From Pedobacter psychrophilus (GTDB lineage: Bacteria; Bacteroidota; Bacteroidia; Sphingobacteriales; Sphingobacteriaceae): DNA of 64,000 nucleotides. Where the stretch lies: NCBI RefSeq assembly GCF_001652725.1, contig NZ_LWHJ01000027.1:248001-312000 (forward strand), written 5' to 3'. Numbering within the stretch: the stretch's first letter is position 1; the number at the start of each line of letters is the position of its first letter. Made by a program: the position numbers and the translations under genes. Positions 44,106 to 53,796 of this stretch are shown here, piece after piece. The notes under the pieces are model-generated. The model saw only the letters and a list, made by a program, of their open reading frames with translations, was not told the DNA's origin and made no database searches.

Positions 44106-46442
44106 ATGAAAATCATTAATCAATTAAAATCAGGTTTAATATTATGCATTTGTAGTTTGACATCTTTTGCTCAAACTACAAAAAACAATCTCCCTCAATT
44201 AGGTAAAAATTCTATTCAGGATGTAATTGCTGCGATGACCATTGAAGAGAAAATATGGATATTGTTGGGTAGTGAGACAGAGTTAAAAAAGCCAAAAGCT
44301 GATGTTGCCGAATCTAATGGAATTATTGGTTATACCGATAAGAAAGTGGCTGGAGCTGCAGGGACTACTTTTGCAATACCTAGGTTAGGAATTCCGGCAA
44401 TTGTACTTGCAGATGGGCCTGCTGGAGTAAGAATTTCTCCTACCCGCCCTAATGAATCTGCCACTTATTACGCTACTGCTTTTCCTGTGGGCACATTACT
44501 AGCTTCCACTTGGGATACTGACTTAGTTAATAAAGTAGGTAAAGCCTTTGGAAATGAAGTACTAGAATACGGTATAGATATTATACTTGCACCCGGCAAC
44601 AACATACAGCGTAACCCACTTAATGGGAGAAACTTCGAATATTTTTCTGAAGATCCATTGGTTTCAGGAAAAATGGCAGCTGCTATGATTAACGGTTTAC
44701 AATCAAATGGAATTGGTACATCTTTAAAACATTTTGCAGCAAATAACCACGAAACAAGACGTTTTAGCACCAATGCCGAGGTTAGCGAGCGGGCATTAAG
44801 AGAAATTTATCTTAAGGCGTTTCAGGTTGCTTTAAAAGAATCAGAACCATGGACAGTGATGACTTCCTATAACAAATTGAATGGAACATACACCGCAGAA
44901 AGATATGACCTTGTTACAGAAATACTAAGAAACGAATGGAATTATAAAGGATTAGTAGTAACAGATTGGGGAGCTGCAAAAAATGTGGTCGATCAAGTAA
45001 AAGCCGGACATTCACTCATTATGCCTGGGCAGTATTTTCAGGTTGAGGGTTTAGAATATGCAATGGCAAATAACAAATTGGATGTTGCAATAATAGACCA
45101 AGCAGTAGAAAAATTGTTAGCATTAATTGTAAAAACACCCACATTTAAAAATTACAAATTTTCTAACAAACCAAACCTTGTAGAACATGCGCAAGTTTCT
45201 AGAGCGGCTGCAACCGAGGGAATGGTACTTTTAAAAAATTTAGATAATACTTTACCCATTGCAAAAAATATTAAAACCATAGCCACTTTTGGCAACACTA
45301 CTTATAACCTGATTACAGGCGGCACCGGAAGCGGAATGGTTAACAAAGCATATGTGGTTTCAATGGCGCAAGGTTTAACTACAGCAGGTTTTACATTAGA
45401 CCCTCAAATAGAACAGCGCTATACAAAATATGTTGATAGTGTAGAAGCAAGCCGACTCAAACCTAAAAACCCAGCAGCCGGAAGACCACAAATACCCGAG
45501 CTCAAAATTTCGGATGATTTGATCATCAAACAGGCTTTACTATCTGATATGGCCATAATTTCTGTAGGAAAAAATGCTGGTGAAGGTGCAGATAGAAATT
45601 TGGATAATAATTACCATTTAATGGATTCGGAAATAACCTTAATTAAACGAGTTTATGAAGCATTTAAGGCGCAAAGAAAGAAAACTGTTGTAGTTTTAAA
45701 TATAGGAGGAGTGATAGATTTGGCTAGTTGGCAAAATTATAGCGATGCTATTTTATTAGCTTGGCAACCCGGGCAAGAAGGTGGCCACGCAATTGCAGAT
45801 ATATTAACCGGAAAAGTAAATCCATCGGGTAAGTTAGCCATTACTTTTCCCGAAAAATATGTGGATGTTTCTTCTGCTAAAAATTTCCCTGGGACGCAAG
45901 GCGTAGACCCACTAAATGTTGTTTATGAGGAAGGAATATATACAGGCTACCGGTATTTTGATACCTATATGGTTAAACCAGCCTATGAATTTGGTTACGG
46001 CTTATCTTACACCACATTTTCATTAAATAACTTAACATTAGATAAAGTTAACTTTGATAAGAAAATAAAAGCAAGTATCACTATAAAAAATACCGGCAGC
46101 GTAGCAGGTAAAGAAGTTGTTCAAATTTATTTATCGGCACCAGCCAAAAGTATTGATAAACCTACTCAAGAATTAAGAGCTTTTGCTAAAACAAAACTTT
46201 TAAAACCTGGCCAATCTCAAAAAATAAAGTTTACGCTTACCGCTGATGATTTATCTTCTTACATTTCTTCAAAAGCCGCTTGGATAGCAGAAGAAGGAAG
46301 ATACACCATTAGTGCTGGTGTATCTTCCAGAGCTATTAAACAAGTAATTTCTTTTTATTTACCTATCCAATTAATAATACATCAGGTGAGTAATCAGGTA
46401 AAATCAGCTAAGCCTATTATTAAAGAATTTACTGGAAAATAG
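44106..46442 (+). CDS. Glycoside hydrolase family 3 beta-glucosidase-like enzyme
   Basis: A second exported GH3 protein of 778 residues with signal peptide (ILCICSLTSFAQ). Family landmarks are ADGPAGVRISPTRPN, GIDIILAPGNNIQRNPLNGRNFEYFSEDPL, SLKHFAANNHETRR and the nucleophile Asp287 in GLVVTDWGAAKNV. A C-terminal fibronectin III-like domain starts around GYGLSYTTFSLNNL. It differs in lineage from the first GH3, whose HGF and SDW surroundings are not shared, so the two probably have different substrate ranges. It follows GH65 by 210 bases. Confidence 0.93.
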   Translation: MKIINQLKSGLILCICSLTSFAQTTKNNLPQLGKNSIQDVIAAMTIEEKIWILLGSETELKKPKADVAESNGIIGYTDKKVAGAAGTTFAIPRLGIPAIVLADGPAGVRISPTRPNESATYYATAFPVGTLLASTWDTDLVNKVGKAFGNEVLEYGIDIILAPGNNIQRNPLNGRNFEYFSEDPLVSGKMAAAMINGLQSNGIGTSLKHFAANNHETRRFSTNAEVSERALREIYLKAFQVALKESEPWTVMTSYNKLNGTYTAERYDLVTEILRNEWNYKGLVVTDWGAAKNVVDQVKAGHSLIMPGQYFQVEGLEYAMANNKLDVAIIDQAVEKLLALIVKTPTFKNYKFSNKPNLVEHAQVSRAAATEGMVLLKNLDNTLPIAKNIKTIATFGNTTYNLITGGTGSGMVNKAYVVSMAQGLTTAGFTLDPQIEQRYTKYVDSVEASRLKPKNPAAGRPQIPELKISDDLIIKQALLSDMAIISVGKNAGEGADRNLDNNYHLMDSEITLIKRVYEAFKAQRKKTVVVLNIGGVIDLASWQNYSDAILLAWQPGQEGGHAIADILTGKVNPSGKLAITFPEKYVDVSSAKNFPGTQGVDPLNVVYEEGIYTGYRYFDTYMVKPAYEFGYGLSYTTFSLNNLTLDKVNFDKKIKASITIKNTGSVAGKEVVQIYLSAPAKSIDKPTQELRAFAKTKLLKPGQSQKIKFTLTADDLSSYISSKAAWIAEEGRYTISAGVSSRAIKQVISFYLPIQLIIHQVSNQVKSAKPIIKEFTGK

Positions 46443-46786
46443 AATAATTATTACTTTAAAAAAATGAACATTTCCTTATCAAGATTTCAAATTTATGCGA
46501 TGTTTAGTTTTTAAGGAAAATAAAAAGTACTAAAACCTAGCTTGTTTATATATAATAATTAAAGTGTAAATGAAATTTAAAAATAATAATCTCTACATTT
46601 TAGAATAAACTTCGCATGAACTGAAATTGCTTTATCAATAAGCAATTTCAGTTCAACTATTAGCAAATAAAAGAGAATTTGTGTTTATAAAATTAGGATA
46701 GTTTTGATTGCTTCTGGGCAGTACTTAGCCAATATAATTATTTGGTAAAAAAGCCCAAATCAATTTTAAACTGACCATTTATTTAC
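46443..46786. other. Gap with a long hairpin, no gene seen
   Basis: 344 bases between the second GH3 and the beta-helix gene. GAACTGAAATTGCTT (46618-46632) and its exact reverse complement (46640-46654) form a 15-bp stem with a seven-base loop. Neither side has a strong T run. The rest is AT-rich and shows no ORF. Confidence 0.65.
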
Positions 46787-49672
46787 ATGAAAAAAATACT
46801 TTCTGGATGCCTTCTTATTTTTGTATTTGCTTTTAAATCTTATGCTACAGATTATTATGTATCTGCATTAATTGGCAGCAATAGTTATAATGGAATCTCA
46901 CCATTAACTCCTTATGCAACTCTTCAGTATGCTTCAGATCGTACAAATGCGGGAGATAATGTTTACATTATGAATGGAACTTATAACACCAGCAATGGCA
47001 CAATTTTAAAAATTGCCCGAAGCGGAAATAATACTCAATCTATCACATACAAAGCATACACAGGTCATTTCCCAAAAATAACAGCCACAGGAAATGTATG
47101 GAATATGATAGAAATTAATGCTAATTATATTGTTTTTGATGGGATAGAAATGCAGGGCAATAATGATAACATTACTTATGCTAATGCAAAAAAAGCTTAT
47201 GATGATTATATTAAACCATTATCAGATCCTACCAGGGTGCCACCTCAAGCTTTTTATAATACAAATTGCATGACTATTGCTGCCACAGGAAATTATCATC
47301 ACATTACTGTTAGAAATTGTAAAGTTCATGATTTCTCTGCTGGCGGAATTGGAGTTTCTACAGCTGATTATGTAACGATAGAAAATAATATTGTTTATAA
47401 CAATTCCTGGTATACTATGTATGCCACAAGTGGTATCAGTGTACTAACCCCATATAGCTACGATACCTTTATAGGATATAAAATTTTTATCAGAAACAAT
47501 ATTTGTTATAACAATAAAACACTGGTTCCATGGGAGCAAATAAGAGCTTTAAGCGATGGTAATGGAATCATTATAGATGTTAATATTCCTACTTCTACTT
47601 ATTCGGGATATAATGGGAAAACATGGGTAGAGAATAATGTTTGTTATAATAACGGTGGTGGAGGTGTACATGCCTACAAAGCATCAAACGTAAATATTAT
47701 TAATAATACTGCTTACAATAACGGTACTGTAGTTGGATATCCTGAAATTGATGGGCAACAAGGGGCAAATGTTAGCATCACTAATAATATCATGTATGCT
47801 AGAAACGGAGGCAATTGCAATACCAATGATAATACTGCCACATACAATTATAATTTATACTATAACGGACCAGCTTTTTTACAAGGCCCCTACGATATTG
47901 TCGCTAATCCACAATTTGTAAACTTGGCCTTGGATGGTACAGCAAATTTCAGTTTAAAAAATAATAGTCCGGCTATTAATACAGGCAGCAATATAAACGG
48001 ACAATATAGTAGTAATGATATTTTAGGAGTTTCAAGACCTGTTGGTGCAAAACCAGATCGTGGTGCTTATGAATTTAGTGGAACGCCAAATACACAAAAT
48101 TCTTTTATCAGCGGAAATATTTCTGTTTTAAGAGTAGGGGATGGAATTACCTCATTAAATACCAATGCAACATCGGTGAACATTTTAGAATATAATTTAA
48201 ATGGAAATCCAAGTGGTATAAATCTTACTATCGGAAACGAAAATTCTACATCTCAAAATAGATTATTGCTAAGTGGAGATGCGAGTAATCTCGATGGTCA
48301 GCTTAATTTATCCAATGATGGACGATTTTTAACTTTAACAGGTTATGAAACTAACATTAATGATGTACAGGCAATTTATAAAGCAAATGAAAAAGTGATT
48401 GCTAGAGTAAACTATTTAGGGGAACCTGATTATACGACCAGAATATCTTCGAATACTAATAACGGAACAGTAAGAAGTGCTGTAAGTAGCGATGGTTCCA
48501 GGTTTTATTTTACGGGAAGTACAACATCACCCGCTTCTGCAAATTCAACAAGGTTTTTAAGCTACGCATCAGGAACTAATATTACCAGTACAGCATTTAA
48601 TACGGGTGTAAGGTCTTTAGCTATTTTTAAAGATCAGGTTTATTATGTAAACGGAAATGTAGTCGGCTCTTTAACACCTAATCCTGGTGCAAATAACTTC
48701 GCAGCAAATGTTACATTTCCTGGTGTGAATATCTCTGGTCATAATTATCAATCATTAGCTTTAATAGATTTAGATGCTACCGCGAGTTATTTATCTACAG
48801 GCTATGATGTTTTATATTGTGCCGACGCCAGTTTAGGATTGGTAAAATTTTACTGGAGTGGTAGTACCTGGGTTTTAGCGGGAAGTTTTAATCCTACAGT
48901 TTCGGGTGTAACAGGAGGTCTGTATGCTTTAACAGCTCGATTAAATGCTAGTGGTAAAGCAGAAATTTTTGCAGTAAAAGGTACAGCATCAAACAATGTA
49001 ATTGTTGCTCTTACAGATGAAGCTAGTTTTACAGGTAGCATTTCTACCACTAACCCTACGTTTACAAATATTGCATCTGCTGGTGCAAATTATCTTTTTA
49101 AGGGTGTCGCTTTTTCTCCATCTCAATTTTCCACTTTGCCAATTGAACTAACCGAGTTTAAAGCGCAACTTTCTGGGAAGGAAGTTATATTAAATTGGAG
49201 CACATCATCAGAAATTAATGCTAAAGAATTTATAATTGAAAGAACAACTGATGGAAAAACTTTTATAGAAATAGGTAAGGTAAACTCAAAAAATAAATCT
49301 ACCGGAGCAACTTATATGTTTCATGATGTTCAATTACCAATTGGTTATATTTATTACCGATTGAAATCTGTAGATTTTGATGGTTCTTATAAATTAAGCC
49401 ATATCGTTTCTGTAAAAAATTCTAATGAAGTAAAAAGCAACATTTCAATTAGCCCAGTTCCGGTTATTGATAAAGTAGAAATTTCGCATCCATTAACCAA
49501 TTTAAATGCCGAATTAAGTATAGTGGATAGCAGAGGAGTGAATATTAAAACTTATAAACTTCTTCCGAATAGCACTGTTACAAAAATCAATTTATCAGAT
49601 TTGGTAAGTGGTATTTATGTGTTAACTTTTATTAATGAGGGTAAATTATCCGTTACTAAATTTATTAAATAG
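46787..49672 (+). CDS. Secreted parallel beta-helix protein with T9SS sorting domain
   Basis: 961 residues. A Sec signal peptide (LIFVFAFKSYAT) precedes DYYVSALIGSNSYNGISPLTPYATLQYA, the usual start of DUF1565/choice-of-anchor beta-helix proteins. About residues 60-400 repeat short V/I-x-N-N-x-I units (YVTIENNIVYNN, NIINNTAYNNG), a right-handed parallel beta-helix as in pectate-lyase-fold enzymes. A middle region has beta-sandwich and propeller-like stretches. The C-terminus (SNISISPVPVIDKVEISH through GIYVLTFINEGKLSVTKFIK) is a type A T9SS sorting domain, so the protein is sent to the cell surface or medium. No catalytic residues could be assigned. Confidence 0.88.
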   Translation: MKKILSGCLLIFVFAFKSYATDYYVSALIGSNSYNGISPLTPYATLQYASDRTNAGDNVYIMNGTYNTSNGTILKIARSGNNTQSITYKAYTGHFPKITATGNVWNMIEINANYIVFDGIEMQGNNDNITYANAKKAYDDYIKPLSDPTRVPPQAFYNTNCMTIAATGNYHHITVRNCKVHDFSAGGIGVSTADYVTIENNIVYNNSWYTMYATSGISVLTPYSYDTFIGYKIFIRNNICYNNKTLVPWEQIRALSDGNGIIIDVNIPTSTYSGYNGKTWVENNVCYNNGGGGVHAYKASNVNIINNTAYNNGTVVGYPEIDGQQGANVSITNNIMYARNGGNCNTNDNTATYNYNLYYNGPAFLQGPYDIVANPQFVNLALDGTANFSLKNNSPAINTGSNINGQYSSNDILGVSRPVGAKPDRGAYEFSGTPNTQNSFISGNISVLRVGDGITSLNTNATSVNILEYNLNGNPSGINLTIGNENSTSQNRLLLSGDASNLDGQLNLSNDGRFLTLTGYETNINDVQAIYKANEKVIARVNYLGEPDYTTRISSNTNNGTVRSAVSSDGSRFYFTGSTTSPASANSTRFLSYASGTNITSTAFNTGVRSLAIFKDQVYYVNGNVVGSLTPNPGANNFAANVTFPGVNISGHNYQSLALIDLDATASYLSTGYDVLYCADASLGLVKFYWSGSTWVLAGSFNPTVSGVTGGLYALTARLNASGKAEIFAVKGTASNNVIVALTDEASFTGSISTTNPTFTNIASAGANYLFKGVAFSPSQFSTLPIELTEFKAQLSGKEVILNWSTSSEINAKEFIIERTTDGKTFIEIGKVNSKNKSTGATYMFHDVQLPIGYIYYRLKSVDFDGSYKLSHIVSVKNSNEVKSNISISPVPVIDKVEISHPLTNLNAELSIVDSRGVNIKTYKLLPNSTVTKINLSDLVSGIYVLTFINEGKLSVTKFIK

Positions 49673-49704
49673 ATAGGATTTTCAGTATCAATAAACAATT
49701 TATA

Positions 49705-51048
49705 ATGAGAAAAGTAATAATTAAACAACAGCAATATTTGGGGATGAAACTAATCTTTGTCTTCACCTTTTTTCTTACGCTAGTAGCAACTATTAGCCAT
49801 AGTCAAATTCCGCCAGAAAAGCTGATAAAAATTGTGGTAGCTCCTAACCATGATGATTGGACCTATAAAATTGGGGAGAAAGTAGAGTTTGCCATTTCAG
49901 TAAGTCAAAACAGCATCCCTTTAAAAAATATAAAAATAGATTATGAAGTTGGACCAGAGAAATTTGAGCCTACCCAAAAAAAGACGTTAACATTAGCAAA
50001 CGGAACGCTAAAGATTGATGGTGGAACCATGAAGCAGCCTGGTTTTTTAAGGTGTATAATAAGTACAGAAATTAATGGCGTAAAGTATAGAAATTTAGCT
50101 ACGGCAGGTTTTGAGCCTGAAAACATTATTCCATTTGCTCAGCTTCCTGCAGATTTTAATCAGTTTTGGGAGGGTGGAAAAAAAGAGCTTGCAACTTATC
50201 CTTTAGATGCTAAAATGGTTTTACTGCCAGAAAGATGTACAGAAAAAGTTAATGTTTATCAACTAAATATTCAAGGTTTTGGGAAAGGATCTAGGGTGTA
50301 TGGTATTTTATGTGTTCCAAAAAAAGAAGGAAAATATCCAGCACTTTTAAAAGTTCCGGGTGCAGGGGTTAGGCCATATAATGGCGATATAGCTACTGCC
50401 GAACTTGGAGTGATTACTTTAGAAATTGGCATCCATGGTATTCCAGTTACAATGGATCCTGTAGTTTATACCAATTTAGCAAACGGTGCATTATTAAACT
50501 ATCCTAATTTTAATTTAGATGATAGAGATAAGTTTTATTATAAACGGGTTTATTTAAATTGTATAAGAGCAAATGATTTTTTGGTTTCGTTACCACAATA
50601 TGATGGTAAAAATTTGGCGGTCACCGGCGGTAGTCAAGGCGGAGGTCTAAGTGTGGTTACCGCTGCTTTAGATAGTCGAGTTCAATTTTTAGCAGCAATG
50701 TATCCGGCAATGTGTGATCTTACTGCAGATTTAAAAGGAAGAGCAGGAGGTTGGCCACGTTATTTTGATAAATGGAATATGGCTTTTAATAACAAGCCCG
50801 ATAAAATTAAAACCTGTGGATATTACGATGTAGTAAATTTTGCCAAACAATTAATAGTTCCAAGTTTCTTTACCTGGGGATATAATGATGAGGTAGTTCC
50901 ACCAAGTTCCATGTTTGCGGCTTATAATTCTATTACATCACCAAAAGAATTTGTGCCTATTTTAGAAACTGGGCATTGGGCATACGGCGAACAATATACG
51001 TTGCTCAATAATTGGTTGTTTGATAAGATTAAAGTGAAGTCAAATTAA
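49705..51048 (+). CDS. Acetylxylan esterase-like alpha/beta hydrolase (AXE1 type)
   Basis: 447 residues from 49705. An internal ATG at 49744 begins MKLIFVFTFFLTLVATISHSQ, a better signal peptide, and may be the true start. An N-terminal beta-sandwich (about 25-140) precedes the hydrolase fold. The nucleophile is Ser310 in GGSQGGG, and the later Asp (WGYNDEVVPPSS) and His (ETGHWAYGEQ) complete a likely triad. The ALLKVPGAGVRPY and RVYLNCIRANDFLVSL stretches match CE7/AXE1 esterases, which remove acetyl groups from xylan or cephalosporin. It lies between the beta-helix gene and GH125, fitting deacetylation of a plant or fungal polysaccharide. Confidence 0.85.
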   Translation: MRKVIIKQQQYLGMKLIFVFTFFLTLVATISHSQIPPEKLIKIVVAPNHDDWTYKIGEKVEFAISVSQNSIPLKNIKIDYEVGPEKFEPTQKKTLTLANGTLKIDGGTMKQPGFLRCIISTEINGVKYRNLATAGFEPENIIPFAQLPADFNQFWEGGKKELATYPLDAKMVLLPERCTEKVNVYQLNIQGFGKGSRVYGILCVPKKEGKYPALLKVPGAGVRPYNGDIATAELGVITLEIGIHGIPVTMDPVVYTNLANGALLNYPNFNLDDRDKFYYKRVYLNCIRANDFLVSLPQYDGKNLAVTGGSQGGGLSVVTAALDSRVQFLAAMYPAMCDLTADLKGRAGGWPRYFDKWNMAFNNKPDKIKTCGYYDVVNFAKQLIVPSFFTWGYNDEVVPPSSMFAAYNSITSPKEFVPILETGHWAYGEQYTLLNNWLFDKIKVKSN

Positions 51049-51107
51049 TTTGATTAATAAAAGGCAATTCGTAATTTGAAAAACCGAATGTTAGTTAGAT
51101 AAATCAA

Positions 51108-52541
51108 ATGATTAAACGTAGAATATTTATCAAAAACGCAGGTATTACAGCTGCGGCACTCACTTTAAGTCAAATTCCAAGTTTTTCTTGGGCAGTTAAT
51201 TTAGCAATTGATGATTTTGTTTCTAATCGCCCTTTACCAGCCAAACGTAATTTTGTAAGCTTGGCTGTTGATCAAAAAATAGCAGATGTAAAGTCGAAAA
51301 TTAAAGACAAGGAATTGGCTTGGCTGTTCGAAAATTGTTTCCCAAATACTTTAGATACCACCGTTTTTACGGGTTCAAAAAATGGCAAACCAGATACTTA
51401 TGTAATTACTGGAGATATTGATGCCATGTGGTTGCGGGATTCTTCTGCACAAGTTTGGCCATATCTTCCTCTAATGAAAGAGGATAAAAAGTTACAGGAT
51501 ATGATTGCTGGAGTGATAAATCGACATGCTTTTTATGTTATGATAGATCCATACGCAAACGCTTTTTTTAATGATCCCAACCGTAAAGGTCATGATGATC
51601 AAACAGATATGAAACCTTGGGTACATGAACGTAAATGGGAAGTTGATTCTTTATGTTATGTAATTAGGTTAGCGTATGGCTACTGGAAACATAGCAATGA
51701 TGTTTCTTGTTTTGATGCAGAATGGTTAAAAGCAATGAGGCTAATTGTGACAACCTTTAAATTAGAACAAAGAAAAAATGGTAAAAGTGCTTATAATTTT
51801 AAACGCACTACCAACCGCCCAACAGATACAGCTGCAGGTGGTGGTGCAGGTTCTCCAATTAATCCGGTGGGTTTAATATGTTCTGTTTTTAGACCTTCAG
51901 ATGATGGTACTGTTTTTCCATTCTTAATTCCATCAAACTATTTTGCTGTAAAATCTCTTAAACAATTGGCAGAAATAGCTCTTATTTTAAATGAAAAAGA
52001 ATTTTCTATAGAATGTCTTGCTCTTGCGATCGAAGTAGAAAACGCTTTAAAGGAATACGCCATTATTAATCATCATAAAGCGGGTAAAATTTTGGCTTAT
52101 GAAATTGATGGTTATGGAGCACAATATTTGATTGATGATTCTAACATCCCAAGTTTAATTTCACTTCCATATTTAGAGAGTATAAGTACAAAAGACCCTT
52201 TATATAAACGCACCCGTAAATTTTTATTTGATTCAAATAATCATCCTTATTATGCAGTTGGTAAAGTTGCAGAAGGTACAACAGGTCCGCATGTAGGTAA
52301 AGATATGATTTGGCCTATGGGGATAATCATTAGAGCAATGACATCTGATAACGATGATGAAATTAAGAAATGCCTTGCCATGTTAAAAGCAAGTCATGCA
52401 GGTACAGGTTTTATGCATGAAGCTTTTTATAAGGATGATGCAACTGGATTTACTCGTAAATGGTTTGCTTGGGCAAATACGTTATTTGGGGAGATGATTA
52501 TTAAAATAATGGATGAGAAACCTTATTTATTGACTTCATAA
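51108..52541 (+). CDS. Glycoside hydrolase family 125 exo-alpha-1,6-mannosidase
   Basis: 477 residues with the GH125 (formerly DUF1237) organisation. The N-terminus MIKRRIFIKNAGITAAALTLSQIPSFSWA is a signal with Tat-like features (RR followed by a hydrophobic stretch). Family landmarks are TYVITGDIDAMWLRDSSAQVWPYL, DQTDMKPWVHERKWEVDSLCY and KVAEGTTGPHVGKDMIWPMGII, which contribute to the inverting active site. GH125 enzymes remove alpha-1,6-linked mannose from N-glycans and yeast mannan. The neighbouring GH92 genes encode complementary alpha-mannosidases. Confidence 0.93.
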   Translation: MIKRRIFIKNAGITAAALTLSQIPSFSWAVNLAIDDFVSNRPLPAKRNFVSLAVDQKIADVKSKIKDKELAWLFENCFPNTLDTTVFTGSKNGKPDTYVITGDIDAMWLRDSSAQVWPYLPLMKEDKKLQDMIAGVINRHAFYVMIDPYANAFFNDPNRKGHDDQTDMKPWVHERKWEVDSLCYVIRLAYGYWKHSNDVSCFDAEWLKAMRLIVTTFKLEQRKNGKSAYNFKRTTNRPTDTAAGGGAGSPINPVGLICSVFRPSDDGTVFPFLIPSNYFAVKSLKQLAEIALILNEKEFSIECLALAIEVENALKEYAIINHHKAGKILAYEIDGYGAQYLIDDSNIPSLISLPYLESISTKDPLYKRTRKFLFDSNNHPYYAVGKVAEGTTGPHVGKDMIWPMGIIIRAMTSDNDDEIKKCLAMLKASHAGTGFMHEAFYKDDATGFTRKWFAWANTLFGEMIIKIMDEKPYLLTS

Positions 52542-52548
52542 AAATAGA

Positions 52549-52903
52549 TTATTCTTGTGTGGGTGGTACAACATTTTTTCCCCAATCACCTGCTTTATCA
52601 GACATTTCTAATACTAAAACGCCACCATTTACTAGCTCATTATGGGTTAACCAAGTATGGGTAAATGGTTTATTATTTAAGCTTGCTGCTTTGATGAAAG
52701 TATTTTTACGACTTAAATTTTTGGCAATTATTTTGAATGATTGGTTATTTTCTAACTTAATGATACTTTCTTTCAAAATTGGCGAGTTAATCAAGTAATA
52801 ATTTTGCCCTGCATTTGGATATAAGCCCATCATGTGAAATACCAGCCAAGAAGACATTGCACCAGAATCATCATTACCAGGAATGCCTTTGGGGCTGCCA
52901 TTT
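52549..52903 (-). pseudogene. Truncated second copy of the GH92 3' end
   Basis: The last ~115 codons of a GH92 alpha-mannosidase, including the GNDDSGAMSSW motif, with no 5' part. The reading frame continues upstream only through the adjacent hairpin repeat and has no credible start. It matches the 3' end of the intact GH92 gene 1.25 kb away: the last 38 residues are identical, while the stretch before differs at about seven positions (such as ESIIKL versus ESLIKL, FIKAAS versus YIKSAT). Identity stops at about base 52903, just before the repeat. Confidence 0.88.
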
Positions 52904-52909
52904 TCACTT

Positions 52910-52994
52910 GGTCTGTGTCCCCACAAAACGAAAAACAAAGATTTTAATAAATAGTTGAATGGACTGTGAGGACACAGACCATGGATTAAAACCT
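52910..52994. repeat. Hairpin repeat, copy A
   Basis: GGTCTGTGTCCCCACA (52910-52925) and TGTGAGGACACAGACC (52965-52980) are inverted repeats with one mismatch, around an AT-rich loop with AACAAAGATTTTAATA. ATGGATTAAAACCT follows. The same ~85-base unit occurs in the same orientation at 53699. It abuts the break point of the GH92 fragment. Confidence 0.88.
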
Positions 52995-53160
52995 GCATGT
53001 GCGAGTGATTATAAAAGAGACTTATAACCTAATGTGGCAATATTATTTTTAGTAATTAACCATACTTATTCTTAATAAAAACTTAATCTACAAATTTTTA
53101 AAATTCCGTACCCTTTATTAAAAATGAATCATATAGATTTAGGTTATAAAACCTTATATC

Positions 53161-53667
53161 ATGAAAAACGCTATAAATTTTTTGATTTTTTTACCATTCA
53201 TCATTTTTTTATCTGCAGCATCCTGCAAAAAAGATGAAATAGATACTGGTTTTACCTGCAAAGTTAATGGGGAAAGATGACGACCTTTTGCTGATGATTT
53301 TAAATTACAGGAAACGGAATGTCATCTTACAAATAATGGGGAAACTTTATTTATTAAAGCAAGGAATACCAATAGTAGAGAGCATTTGGGAATATTAGTT
53401 TCAACTCCAGGGATCTTAATTTCCACAAAATCTTACACAATTAATAGTAAGATGTTTTTGAGCGGGACTTATGATTCAAATAGTTCAGGACCTGGCGACT
53501 ATTTTGAAACAAATTCTAATTATACTGGACAAGTAGAGATTAAAAGCATTGATTCAGTTAATAGAAGAATGACAGGCACTTTCTTTTATGACGCTTATAA
53601 TGAAAAAACTAAACAAACTGTAAAAATTACCTCTGGCACATTTAATCTTAAATACGTAAACTTTTAA
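53161..53667 (+). pseudogene. Small lipoprotein gene with an in-frame TGA
   Basis: From the ATG at 53161 one frame runs 168 codons to 53667 with a single internal stop, TGA at 53278-53280 (codon 40). The N-terminus is a lipoprotein signal (FLPFIIFLSAASC, Cys22). Around the stop the sequence reads FTCKVNGER-stop-RPFADDFKL. In related DUF6252-type lipoproteins a tryptophan (VNGxxW) is expected there, so TGG to TGA is the simplest explanation. After the stop the frame remains intact. Without readthrough the product is a 39-residue fragment. It lies between the two hairpin repeats. Confidence 0.75.
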
Positions 53668-53698
53668 ACCAAAACCTATAAAAAACAACTTTTCCCTC

Positions 53699-53784
53699 GG
53701 TCTGTATCCCCACAGAACGAAAAAACAAAGATTTTAATAGATAGGTGAATGATCTGTGAGGACACAGTCCATGGATTAAGACCT
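53699..53784. repeat. Hairpin repeat, copy B
   Basis: GGTCTGTATCCCCACA (53699-53714) and TGTGAGGACACAGTCC (53755-53770) with an AT-rich loop are a slightly decayed second copy of the unit at 52910, one base longer, followed by ATGGATTAAGACCT. It lies 12 bases beyond the stop of the intact GH92 gene. Confidence 0.88.
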
Positions 53785-53796
53785 CTTAAAAATAAA

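Noticed and set aside
52559-52798. Plus-strand 79-codon ORF
   Set aside because: It is the antisense of the GH92 fragment and has no independent support.
53278-53280. TGA as selenocysteine or programmed readthrough
   Set aside because: The downstream bases show no strong SECIS-like hairpin, the residue expected is Trp, and the host shows no sign of a selenocysteine system.
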